Assembly: GCA_935421135.1 (NCBI GenBank)
Contig: OW285187.1
Span: forward strand, 25,234,429-25,298,428
Length of the DNA stretch: 64,000 nt
Direction: 5' to 3'
Source: Bugulina stolonifera
Taxonomy: Eukaryota; Bryozoa; Gymnolaemata; Cheilostomatida; Bugulidae
In this document: positions 10,301-22,000 of the stretch, piece by piece
How positions within the stretch are numbered: position 1 is the first letter of the stretch
Layout of the letters: the number at the start of each line of letters is the position of its first letter
Translations under genes and position numbers: made by a program
The notes under the pieces: model-generated
Told to the model about the DNA's origin: nothing
The model's database searches: none
The model's input: only the letters and a program-made list of their open reading frames with translations

Positions 10301-13255
10301 AGGTCAAAGATCGTGGAAGGGAAGATCGGGCACTCAATGATGAAACTCTGTCCCACCAAATATGCCCAATTTGGCGGTCCCAACATTCTGCGATCTACTT
10401 TCCCCCCATACCTGTGTTGAACTTTTAGATCGCTGCTAGACTAGTATCGTGATTTCACGGCTTAACTATTGCATTCTTTGTAATAAGATGTCGTTTATAT
10501 AAGTAGACTGTATATTCGGTGCCGCTGTAAAAATATTGCCTGATTGGCCGGCGGAACACCAATAGTGAGAACGGATTTGTACACAAGGTAGCTCAACTCC
10601 TTGCTTAATCCGGACCACGCTTAGAGGCGGGGGACGGACAGTTTTTGGCCTGAGTGTCTGATCTTCCCTTCCACTATCTTTGACCAGGTACTTGACTGTA
10701 CTATGTGACTCATGTTTCAGGTGACATATCACCCGTTTAATAAGGCATTTGATCGGGCAGCTGCCGAGAAGAAACTGGTGCACAGCATCACACTTTGGGG
10801 TAGCTTAGATGATCAGTCCTGCTGAGGTGAGTACAGACATGATGTATTTTTTCACGTGGTTAGGGATAAGTGTCGGCGATCTTAGATCTTGACACAAACA
10901 CATGTTATTAAATATTCTGCATTTTGAATCTTCAATGAGTGCAGAAATTCCAGTGATAAAGTGCTCACACTGGCACGGCTCTAGTATGTATTAACGCCTT
11001 TACTATTCAGTTATTTAGTATAGTTAACAGCTGATGAGGCACTTGTTACATGTGCCATAACTTCTATTGATGTGTCATGTATACAAATTTCTAACTGTTC
11101 GAAATTGTCAGTTAGAACAGGACGTTTCGAAAACATTCAAACCCCAAGCCCCAAACAAACGTTTTCGGAACGTTCTGTTTCTAACAGACATTTTTGAAAT
11201 GTCCCTTTACCCATGTATACATGTACTTGTTACATGTATCATAACTTCTTTTGATGTACCATGTATACAATCATGTGCTATGTTTATGTTACAGGAAGCG
11301 GACGGACTCTTCGAGATGGGCCACTCGAGAATTCGTCCGTCCAAAAAATACTTCAACAATATTTTACTAGTTCATGGGTGTTGATCAATGAACTCAAAGC
11401 TGGAGCCAATGACTCATCACTGAGTGAGACATTGAAACGGCAATATAATGCTACACTCGGTGTATACAGGTAACTATAATACAATATAATGCTACACTCG
11501 GTGTATACAGGTGACTATAATACAATATAATGCTACACTCGGTGTATACGGGTGACTATAATACAATATAATGCTACACTCGGTGTATACGGGTGACTAT
11601 AATACAATATAATGCTACACTCGGTGTATACGGGTGACTATAATACAATATAATGCTACACTCGGTGTATACAGTTTACAGTTTAGTTTTATTACCATAC
11701 AGTATCACTCAGTAATAGGCACCAATGATAAAATTAATGGTATATATACATGTACATACTCTCTAGTCAATATTCACATAGATGTTACCGTTGTTAAAAA
11801 ATTTCATAAAAAATTGAAAAAACTGTTGGATCGCTCTGCAGTTCGTGCGATTACAGGCCTATATAGGTGACTATAATGCTACACCAGGTGTATACAGGTA
11901 ACTATAGAGGATAAAAGTTTGGATTTAACTAGCTAAATATTCCCGAAGTAGCACATGCATCTAATCGGTGTGTCATGTGTGAGATTGTCATAGTATACAC
12001 ACTGCACTATGAATTGAATATCAGACCAACTATGCTACTGATTAATTCTCTCATTGAATTATAATTATAAAGTTTTTGTTACAGCTTCCCAGTTCAATGT
12101 GTGGTCCATTATGATAATGGTACAGTGATCCATCATGAAAATCTCAATGATATTCTCTTTCCTGAGAACCAGGAGAAACTCCAGGAAGAGATGGAGATGG
12201 ATGGATTGTGAGTCATTTTATAACATCTTTTTTGTGATTCTAGAGGTACATCAAGTTTAACATAGCCAGGGTTCTTTTTTGAAATTTTAGACAGAGAAGT
12301 TGGGTTCTCTGTTGTATATGACTTCACCCCCAACCAAAGAGCGCCAATTGTATATAAAGATCTAAGACAATGTGACATACATTTACGTATGTAATATTGT
12401 ACCTAATTAGAATATTGTGCACTTCACTTTAATGCATAATTCTCTGTTAGTTGTCGGCATTTCGTTTCGTATTTCAAATGATCTTTCACTGATTCTATGT
12501 CTTCTGGTATTACATCTGTAGACCTGGATGTAAATAAATATGAAATTGTCCTCCGCGCATTATAGTACATGTGTACTCAATCATACCTACTATTGGTAAC
12601 ACATTATAGTACAGGTGTACTCAATCATACCTACTATTGGTAACACACCGTAGTACAGGTGTACTCAATCATACCTACTATTGGTAACACATTATAGCAC
12701 AGGTTTACTCAATCATACCTACTATTGGTAACACATTATAGTACAGGTGTACTCAATCATACCTACTATTGGTAACACACCGTAGTACAGGTGTACTCAA
12801 TCATACCTACTATTGGTAACACACCGTAGTACAGGTGTACTCAATCATACCTACTATTGGTAACACACCGTAGTACAGGTGTACTCAATCATACCTACTA
12901 TTGGTAACACATTATAGCACAGGTTTACTCAATCATACCTACTATTGGTAACACATTATAGTACAGGTGTACTCAATCATACCTACTATTGGTAACACAC
13001 CGTAGTACAGGTGTACTCAATCATACCTACTATTGGTAACACACCGTAGTACAGGTGTACTCAATCATACCTACTATTGGTAACACACCGTAGTACAGGT
13101 GTACTCAATCATACCTACTATTGGTAACTTGGCTATCTTTCATTTTTAGAAGTCACATCAAATTCCAGAGTTTACAAACTTACCGTTATGCACAGTTCTT
13201 GGTTCGGGGACTCGAGAAGGCAGGAGTTCCACATGAAACAAAAGTTTCAGTTTAG
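7323..13255 (+). CDS. SELENON: Selenoprotein N, 10 coding exons, selenocysteine encoded by TGA
   Basis: Exons: 7323-7649, 7812-7943, 8256-8421, 8652-8820, 9282-9531, 9747-9845, 10721-10826, 11295-11469, 12085-12207, 13150-13255; 1653 nt, 550 residues counting Sec. There is one N-terminal membrane segment (about 37-52, ending VVLSYLF) and an EF-hand loop [12 protein letters not shown] (87-98). The family core [11 protein letters not shown] and LNVDMEW follow, and then the redox motif S-C-Sec-G with Sec at residue 416. Selenoprotein N is an ER-membrane, calcium-sensing oxidoreductase acting on SERCA. Exons after the TGA stay open and match the family to the end ([20 protein letters not shown]). 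Read as a stop, TGA would truncate the protein at residue 415. Ordinary annotation would probably end here or skip exon 7. Confidence 0.95.
10298..10690. mobile_element. MITE with about 50-bp terminal inverted repeats in SELENON intron 6
   Basis: The left end CCAGGTCAAAGATCGTGGAA (from about 10299) is mirrored on the other strand at the right end (CCTGGTCAAAGATAGTGGAA, ending about 10688). Homology runs for about 50 bp, through GGGAAGATC and CACTCA to CTGTCC. TA dinucleotides flank both ends, compatible with a Tc1/mariner-type target. There is no ORF. The right end stops about 30 bp before the acceptor of the exon carrying the Sec codon. Confidence 0.65.
10823..10825 (+). other. SELENON: Selenocysteine UGA codon of SELENON (Sec416)
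   Basis: TCC TGC TGA G, followed after splicing by GA AGC GGA, gives Ser-Cys-Sec-Gly-Ser-Gly-Arg, the invariant SELENON motif. The exon ends one base after the TGA with donor GTGAGT at 10827. The next exon continues in frame. Confidence 0.93.
11085..11211. mobile_element. Short hAT-like MITE in SELENON intron 7
   Basis: The left end contains CTGTTCGAAATTGTCAGTTA and the right end, on the other strand, GGGACATTTCAAAAATGTCTG. These ends match those of the element at 51238-51515. CATGTATAC occurs on both sides (11076-11084 and 11212-11220). The surrounding 40 bp is also duplicated (ACTTGTTACATGT on both sides), so the direct repeat may be part of a larger duplication rather than a simple target-site duplication. 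Confidence 0.5.
11300..11342 (+). promoter_or_regulatory. Selenocysteine redefinition element (SRE)-like hairpin in SELENON exon 8
   Basis: A perfect 8-bp stem GGACGGAC (11300-11307) / GTCCGTCC (11335-11342) encloses an inner stem TCGAG (11311-11315) / CTCGA (11324-11328). In spliced mRNA the outer stem begins 6 nt after the UGA, because the intron is removed between UGA and hairpin. Vertebrate SELENON has a readthrough-stimulating stem-loop just 3' of its UGA (the SRE). This one sits in the equivalent place and is therefore probably functional. Confidence 0.75.
11440..11672 (+). repeat. 41-bp minisatellite that starts inside SELENON exon 8 and copies its splice donor
   Basis: Copies start at 11440, 11481, 11522, 11563, 11604 and 11645, the last one partial. 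The first copy covers the last 30 nt of coding exon 8 plus the donor ACAG|GTAACT. Later copies keep the exon tail with ACAG|GTGACT or ACGG|GTGACT. A diverged fragment recurs at about 11866-11910. Using a later donor would bring in an immediate TAA (AGG TAA). Confidence 0.9.
12559..13130. repeat. 44-bp minisatellite, about 13 copies, in SELENON intron 9
   Basis: The unit contains GTACAGGTGTACTCAATCATACCTACTATTGGTAAC. Two subtypes alternate in blocks: ACATTATAG and ACACCGTAG. This suggests higher-order block duplication. The array ends about 20 bp before the acceptor of the last exon (13150). Confidence 0.93.
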
Positions 13256-13646
13256 TTTTGATGCTAACTTTATGAGATCATGGACATCAGATACACATTT
13301 AGCAATCACTGATATTATAGTTTAGTATTTCTGGTTTTTGTTAGCAGCAATTATCTTAATAATCCAATCAAGTACATGTATTTATTGTATGAATTACACA
13401 TGTACACACATATATATGTACACATTGATTTACATACACACATGCATATGTATAATCCTAAATATGTGATTCTACAAGGGTTGCAACTTGGTGCAATGCA
13501 TTTTAAAAGATAATTAGTTGATAATATTGTTTTATGCGCATGTATACTATTTCTAGTTGCCCAACCTCGAAATGAGTGACTGTTAAATACTAACACACTG
13601 ATATGGCCCATCAAATGTGTTCCTGTGGAAATGCTCGTAGGCTGTC

Positions 13647-13712
13647 GTAGCAAGCCATTATGACGTTACGACTTGAAACCCTTAGGGAAGAGTTGAGACT
13701 GATATCTTGTTT
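13647..13712 (+). promoter_or_regulatory. SECIS element in the SELENON 3' UTR
   Basis: The core order is ATGA (13660-13663), apical AAA (13676-13678) and TGAT (13700-13703). The main helix pairs GTTACGACTT with AGTTGAGAC, allowing wobbles and one A-A mismatch. The lower helix pairs AGCAAG (13649-13654) with CTTGTT (13706-13711). After the AAA bulge, CCC TTA GGG can form the extra mini-stem of a type II SECIS. It lies about 400 nt after the TAG stop on the coding strand, as eukaryotic Sec insertion requires. Confidence 0.85.
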
Positions 13713-15295
13713 AAAGCAGTCGATGGTATTAGTACACATTCAACAGCCACTCATTTCAGTCGGTTGGTTATCCTAGTCATTAGCTTTTATACAAGTTTAG
13801 AGAGAGTTGTCAATGACTGTCTACAGGCTAATACTTACATGTATGTCAATTAGATCTCTCCTCATTTTTGTGGAGAGTTATTTTATTGTGCCTATAGAGT
13901 TCATGTAAATACTAATACATATGCATCTAGAACTACTTCATATCATTAAACTACTTGCCCAAACTAACAAACTAACACCGTCTAATATACTGTACATACA
14001 ATTATATTGTATTACATGTACATGTACATGCACCGTATATATTGCTGGGTATTCTGTTGTTTTTTCTGGTCTTTTGGTAAAGGAGTTCAAGTCTACTTTT
14101 TCTCAATGAGCAGTTGTTATTGCCAGGTTCTCTAAAGCTATATTTTGCATCGGTCATGTATCTACCAGTGATGTATAGTTGATATGAAGTTAGCAGATGA
14201 TACTATGTGTATATTATTTTGGTCAGTATCGCAATATATACCAAAATAGATGTATTAGGTATTCTGAACAGCAAACAAAAACACTCCTCCAGCTCCTTTC
14301 TCTCGTTTACTTTATCTTGAGTAGAATATACTATTGCCTGGCCTGAGCTTCATGTCCACACACTAGATCTGTTTGCTGGGTGGGTGGGACCAAAGCCCAG
14401 ACTGACTCACTACCATCTATCTTACCTCACCCTCCATCAGTTCGATTTCACCACCGCTTTTTCTTGGTATATTGTTTGGGGCGAATGGGCTATGTATAAT
14501 TGTTATCACATGTACATTTTATTACCTTCACAGTGACAGAAAAACTGGGATAGTTGTAACCAATTTTGTTGATATTCTGTGACTCCACACTCAGAGCTCA
14601 TCAGGGCACCAGATTCATTTGCGGTTGTTTTATTTATAATCCATTGATTTTTTCTGTTTGATGTTACCAGATTGTTCTCTCATATTGTTGCGGCATAATA
14701 TCAGGTTCCGGCGCCGAGGTTAACGAACCTTCCATCTTGATTACATTGTTTGTTCTCATAGACTAACTAATTATACTAAATTGTATTTCTTTGTAGGACT
14801 TAGAGAAACGTATTGATCACTGTGAAATGGATAGCTAGTTTCCAGAATGAATATTTAATAATTCATCAATATTTTATAGTCATCAGTTAGATCTTAAAAA
14901 GAGTAAATAATACATTTATTATTTCATAAGGATTTAAACATTTGTTCATTCCATTTTCTAATCAGTTTCTGGTCATACACTGTTTGTTCTACGTGTTGGA
15001 CAGTGATTGATAGGAATATCATGGTGAGTTGTAGAAAGTGTTTTTCTCGTTAAACTTGTACCTTTGCATACAAAAGGTTGTTTTACATTAACGAACTTTC
15101 CAAATGAGAGCATTACATGCATGTGATTCATAATGATACGTGCTATTTCGTACATATAATACACATTCTCAATCTTTATAATATATAGTGTACAGTTTTG
15201 GTGTTTAACGCCTTATCTATATGTCAAGGAGCATGCCATGCAATTCCATACCATTATATACATGTAGTTACAGATAACCTTTACTATTTCTGTAG
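13713..15295. other. SELENON 3' region and spacer to the polycystin gene
   Basis: AT-rich, with no confident gene. ATTAAA at 13945-13950 is the best candidate SELENON poly(A) signal; no canonical AATAAA was found before 15295. The far end reads CTATTTCTGTAG just before the polycystin ATG, so a non-coding 5' exon of that gene may lie in this stretch. Confidence 0.4.
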
Positions 15296-16083
15296 ATGCG
15301 CTCTGATATTTTTATCACCCTCACTATAGTATGGAGTTGGTATGCCGATGCTCTCGTCCACCAAGGGTGCTGGAACATGTCAGACGTTGATGATGAAATG
15401 GCTTTCCAAATGTCACCTGGGTTGGTTTTGCCACAAAACATTTCTGTTGAGGATTGTGTACTTTCATGTAGCTTATGGAATGAAAACCATGCAGGTCAGT
15501 TTGTCTAATATTTATGGTTCTTTCATTTACTGTAAACTTATTAAAATATTATATGCAATGTGTATGCATGCTGCATAAACCTTATTCAATATTGATGGAA
15601 CATGTTGCTGTATACTTTTTTACTAATTTTTCTGTAAAATATGTGTTTTGAAAGAGACTCAACAAAATATGATGGAATATATAGTTTTATATGTAATGTC
15701 AGTATTCGTTTGTTTTCAACAGTTGAGCTTATTTATCTCTATTAGGAGAAGATAGCTGAATAGGAGATGTAACAATATACACTGTAATTAGTCAAATCTC
15801 CTCGTAACTGTGTTATTATATTGCATTGCTTGTGACAAGTTTCTAGGTACAAAACTTATCTAAATAAAAGTTTGAAATTGCACTGTCGGGTTTTCCCCAT
15901 AGTTTTATCGCTAGCTGCTACATTACAGGTATCCGTGATGGCCGACATTGCTTATGTGATATACAACTACCAAGTATGGAACAGTCTTCATCTTCTCAGT
16001 GCACGACTCCATGTCTGGATCTAGTCAACTCTTGTGGAGCAGAAGGATTGTTGGTCGTATATGCCGCTAGTGAAGCTCTAGAG
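15296..16083 (+). CDS. Polycystin-1-like exons 1-2: signal peptide and first WSC domain
   Basis: Exons 15296-15494 and 15929-16083. A hydrophobic leader (DIFITLTIVWSWYADALV) is followed by a complete 8-cysteine WSC domain starting HQGCWNMSD, with RHCLCD and SCGAEGLLVVYAAS. WSC is a putative carbohydrate-binding extracellular module that also occurs near the N-terminus of vertebrate polycystin-1. The ATG follows directly on CTGTAG. This could be a 5' UTR splice acceptor, so an upstream coding exon is not wholly excluded, although the leader makes this start sensible. Confidence 0.85.
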
Positions 16084-19000
16084 GTACTTGTTTCAATACA
16101 TTAATATACATGTAAATACAGTCATGTACTTAGTTCTACCCATAATACTATTATGAGGAAGGATGGTTTGGTACTTCATGAGAAGGATATTATGCATGTG
16201 GCATGTGCTCTGTATAATATACATGTGCATTCTATACGTATATGGATACTTCTGCAAATTAGAAAGTTATAGTTCAGACAAACGACTGATGAATATATAA
16301 ATCATATAATTGTTATTTTGCTACTATCTTGTTAGGCATCTTGGTAACACGTGAATCAGATATTTGTCATTTGAATATATTACTGTATAGATTTGGTGGA
16401 TGTGCATATGATACCAGGTTATGACAAGGTTGACTTGTGTATATAATGAAGATTTTGGTTTAGTGAAAATATATTTCTGCATTGATCAGACAACTACCAA
16501 TATTTCATCTCAGGATGTCCTTATTTCCTAATATTGTAATGGTTTCTGGAAATTCGTGCGGTCGTCCTTGGACGACTACCGACCCAAAACTGAAGTGCCT
16601 ATGAGTGGTGCTAGGCCTTCTCATTACATGAAAGATCGAGCAGTCTCAGTAGCCCAATAACTACCAGAGACGACCCATCTGGTCCCAAGTCTGACCTTTA
16701 TTGAAAGCCAAGTGAAGACTGAGACAATGAACAGTGAAACAATGCCCTTTATATAGTATAAGGACTTCCGCCCGACGTAGTGCCGGGAAAAGACGACATA
16801 GGGTCGTCCGGAAGTTGCGCAACAACATGGCCGCCGGAAGCCCGACGGCCGACCCAAAATAGGTCGGGTTACACAACAGTTGCTTATAATGATCCAATTC
16901 ATGTACAAAATGAATATCAAGTAATTCTGAGAGGTCGGGCCTCTGTACATGGGTATAACAGGCACTAAAAGACTCAGTAATAATCGTACAAGTATATACA
17001 ATGATATAGAAGTTACACAAGGTAGAATGCAAGCAGATATAAACATGTAAGCACACATAATAATAAGTGTCAGGTGTAAGAGACGACTGTGCGTACCATT
17101 ACAATATAATTATTTCACTATTTACATGGACACGGTCATACAAGTAAGCGTTCCTAGATCTTGTAAAACTGCACACTATGTGTGTGATGTAGATTTTGTC
17201 ATCTTACTCTATTGAAGCAAAAATTATTTAATTATCAATATTCATGTTTGCTTGCTCAGTACAAATACATACAGTAAATACGTCAGTATTTGGTTTTAGT
17301 CCATAGAGCTACAGATAGAGCTGCTGACGGAGCTGCTGTCGCCATTGCAAACAGACGTCATGCTGTCGTTTCACCCAGCAAACCAAAGTGGTGTCGTGTA
17401 CGAAATAGATACTGGTAATGACTTACAGGAAGTCAACTCATCTTATAGCCTTAGGCACGCTCTCTTCGTTCCTGGACAGCATATAATACGGGGCAGGGTC
17501 ACAGACTCCCAGTCTAATCAGGTAAGTTACAGAGCTATAAAAATTGATCTAAACTAATTTTTTATTCGGGGTAAAACATGTAAAACATAATGGTCACTAT
17601 GCTGTCAACTCATAATGATAACGTGTATGTTGATGTGTGTTCTTATGATCAAATACTAACTCCTAGCTAATGTTACTTCCTTTGGTAAGCTTCATCTAGA
17701 CACGGCAATGCTTATACTTGCATGTGGATGATCGTTCATTCAAACGGTATCATGGCGGATATTAAGAAATTCAAGTAGAGTTCCTTTGCAATATTTGGTC
17801 TTGATCGAATTTTCACAAAGGCAAATACTGGTATGATGGCATCAGTGTGTGTTATACACAATTCCTAGTGGGTCTTGGATTGCCAAATAATAATGCAATA
17901 CTGACGGGGCATTCAACAGCTAAATCTACACACTTGTTCCAAAATTTTAGTGATATTTTTTACAGATGGCTGATAAAGTAGCAGCAGCAAATGTTGAAGG
18001 CCAAATGCTCGGACTCAATGCCACTATAGATTGCGGGAATGATGTTATTGGTATATCTAAGCCTTTACTCTGTGATGTCACACTTTATTCTGGAACATCA
18101 GTCCATGTATCCTCCTCTACTGGAGACTCGTGGTTAATCGAAGGTGAAGTATTTACATCAAGACAACACTGTGCACGTATCTATCATTTTGATCTGTTCA
18201 CTGTGATTGGTAAAGCTCTCTTTATACACGTTTCTTAACTTAGACGCCATATATATCGGTTTGCCGTAGTTTCTATCAACGCAATACCATGATAAGTTGT
18301 TACGTTATGCGGTCTATAGTAAAAATTTAAAGTAAGTAATTTGTATTTAAACAATAAATTGGGTGCCCTGCAAACACATATTGTATTCAGTATTATTACA
18401 AATTAATGCCTATTCACAGACTTCTTTTGGCTAGTGGAACTCTGTCCTGGGTCTTATATCTCCATGGGTCTATGTATTATTGTCGACAAATCGGAATATG
18501 ATACAAAACTCACTTGCCTATCTTATGCACTGAGTATAACATTTACACATATGCATACTAGTACCATGTTTTATTACAATGTAAGTGCATGTATAATAGT
18601 CTATCACCTTCTAGCTTTATAGCATTATCCTTTTCTAAATCATCTGAATTTGGTTTGTTCTAAATCAGGTTCTCAGTACTCCGTAGTTGAACTGGCAGTA
18701 CCACCAGATGTTAATGTCTCCAAGGCGAGCGTTGCAGATCCCGTCTCCATATCTATGTCTGAAGCTGGGAAACCAGGCTATGTTTCTGCATTCTTTATTC
18801 ATGGAACTTCTGCAGGGGTTGTTGATATTCAGGTATATCAGTGCAGGTTGAATGGTATAATTTACATACCACATATAGTAAGATGTTAGAAGTGTTTGGT
18901 TTCACTAAGTATTGTAAGTAATGGTATTTGGGCATGATAACATAATGTGTTGAGAAAGTTATTTTGATATATTTCTAATTCCTAACAATATATAATGGAG

Positions 19001-22000
19001 ATTTTAAAATAAGTATTACATTTTTTCAAGCCTGGAAAACAGATTATTTAGTGTAAAGTAGCTTTGATTCATGGTGAATCCATTTGAGACGAAGCAGTAG
19101 AATTGTAGTTTACCAACCTATTGAAGTGCGAGTAAAACTCTCCTTTCTTCTCAGATCTGGAAGCCTGATTGTGCAGACTACTGTTATTGGACTAACAGTT
19201 GCAATGAGTCTAACTGCACTAATGAGCAGCAGAACTGTGGACTGCAGGTAGAAGATTCTATGTGTCTACTGGAGGGTGAGTGCTGCAACTCATCCTCTCC
19301 ATACAGAACTAACCACAGCTTTCCATGGCAGCAGATCTATACCACCAGTGTCAACCTCACAGTAGGACCTCAGGTATGTACAAGTGTTATCGATCTTGTA
19401 GCACTTGGGTGTGGAATATTTCAAAAAACACCCTCTATGTACATGTAGATTGTACATTGTAGTGTATGCATGTACACATCAGTATACTTACATGTACATA
19501 CACTAGGCTATGTGAGTATCAAATAATAAGATGAAATGTACAGAGGAAGTACTAGTGTTTTGTATACAAGTCAAAGTATACATGTATATCATGCATAGAA
19601 AGGTTTTCTTATGACCGCAATCAAGCTGGCTATTAAATATGATGCAAGTATAACCAGTTCATTGCACAAGTGCTTATATGGAGTTTATAATTTACACTAA
19701 GATTATTTTTATTTTTGTTATATGATTGATGTATTGGTTGTACAGTATTTCCTACTGGTTTACATTTCTAGGTAGTGACATTGGACACTGCTGTTCAAGT
19801 AGAACTAGGCTATGTTATTGGGGTTTCTAAGGCTATAGGCACGCCAGCCATACTCTCTCAGTCACACACGGTGCAGGCATTGCTCTCTGTTCCCATAAAG
19901 GTCACCATACAGCAGGACCCACCACATAACCTTGGTAGCAATCAGGTACCAACAATATACATGTACATACATGTATAACTATGAGTTGTGAATTGTAATG
20001 TGTCTATATAGAAGTTAAAAACAATAACAGTTTTGTACTAATTATTATATCAAGCAGCTCAACACTGGCATTTCCGGAAACATGTGCAGTGCAGTAGGCA
20101 GAATTTAGCTATACATAATAAGTTATTGAATGCTAACTCAGCAAACCATGAAATAAAAGATGAACAATGAATATTATTGGTGATGTGTCTTTCCTTAATA
20201 CGAATGTAATTACTTTGACTTATAGATTGGTGTGACAGTTGTTGATACTACAACTAATGACCAGATTGATCTGTTCTTGAATTATACTGGTATCTCTGCT
20301 CCTGAGTCTCCCAGAGTGCAACAGTTAGAGGTAGGTGTCAATTAGTACAAGTCTACAGCGCATGTTCCATGGGTCTTCTGACTATCTCGTCACATGTATG
20401 CATTATTATTAGCCTGATATTTTAATGTGTTTTCCAAATAATTGTGTAGAGAATAATAGCAGTCAAGGTAATGTGAGCAAGACTTAATATATATAATGGG
20501 GTAGTGTGAGCAAGCTTTAATATATGTATATTACTGTACAACCATGTACTACATAGTAATTTATTACTAGTAATGAGTGCTATGCATTGTTACATAATAT
20601 TATGTAGAAAATAATAACATAATAATAATATAGTAGAAAATAATAACATTTACTATGCTCTATGTAAATGTTATTTAGTAGTTGTCCTTCCTTCATTTCC
20701 CAGGGTTCAATTTTGAGAGAGGGGATAACTTCCAAGTTGCAAACGCCACATTTTATTTAAATACAGGGAATGAATAGATCATTGGGTTAACTGTTTTGTA
20801 CGTGTACAAGTAATGTTATACTAGTTAGTGTCACTAGTCACAGCACATTTAACTATCCAACAGGTAACTTACTCTAATCGTCCAATTGTCTACTGGCTAT
20901 TCATGTAGCAATCCATCCGTCTATCTATCTTTCTCATGACATCTAACATTTTTAAGCACGCCAGTTTTATTCGTTGGTTTATAAATACTTTTAGTTGTCA
21001 CCTGAAGCCAAAATCTTTCTCTATGACACACTGAACATCAGCTTTACTGTGAAATGTCTCTACAATGCCAGTTGCCATGTGATGCTTGGAGATTCTATAA
21101 TTCAACCAACCTTCTATTTTGCTGAGTGTACGGCTGGCTGCGACGGTGTGACCAACGCAACAGTTACAGGTATAGTTTTCATGAGGCGTGTTACCCGTAA
21201 CCATGGATACCTATTGTCAGGAATCAGATAATGGATCATTTCATTTTCTACTGTTACAATTATTATTATTGTTCTATTTACAATATTTAATAATTAAATC
21301 AAATATGATTTTTTTTCATTAGCTTGTTATTAGTTTCACATGAATAACAATGGCCAGATATGTTGATTGGGATTATTTGATCTTATATTATTACATTATT
21401 TATGCTGCTAATATCTTAGTATGGCTAACTATCACTTTTACATTGGATGTTGTGAAATTATTCAATTATACTCAATCCATATTGTAGATGTATCTCAGCC
21501 AATCAGTGTAACCGTTACATGCTACAATGGATACGGAACTTCTAACAAATCTGTTACTGCATCTACAGTCAATCCTGCAGATGATATCAATCTAGTGCAC
21601 AGCGGTGAGGCAATATTGCTTGTTCACATGGTAAACTAACTACACAGAAAATGAAAAAAAACCATAGCACAAAACGCAGCAATATGTATATGTATGTATA
21701 GTTGTATATGTATTAATATGGTCTACATCTATTTGGTTTCTAGTGATACAGTCAGATATGGAGGCCACCATATTGTTCAGTCTACCAGCCGAGGCCATGA
21801 ACTCTAGTGTCCAGGTGTACATAGAAGGGTCTAGTACTCCACTAAGTGTGATCTATAACCAAACAACAGCATTGTATAGTATCATCAGCCCTCCACTGAA
21901 CTATGGTGTCTATCAACTTACCATTACTGCTTTGGTAGCTGGTCGACCAGTTAGTGTTGAACATACGTTCTACAGTTTAGATGCAATTAAGGGACTCGCT

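Noticed and set aside
10826..10826. SELENON pseudogene or early stop at TGA 10823-10825
   Set aside because: The codon is in the S-C-Sec-G motif, downstream exons remain in frame and match the family, and a SECIS is present.
16624..17058. 144-codon and 131-codon minus-strand frames, with similar frames at 35536-35862 and 40011-40421
   Set aside because: They lie wholly inside LTRs, and similarity between them follows from LTR homology. The LTR regulatory sequence happens to be open; no protein family is recognisable.
18434..18622. 62-codon frame in polycystin intron 4 as a missed exon
   Set aside because: It has no matching acceptor and donor pair with the right phase, and exon 4 joins exon 5 in phase without it.
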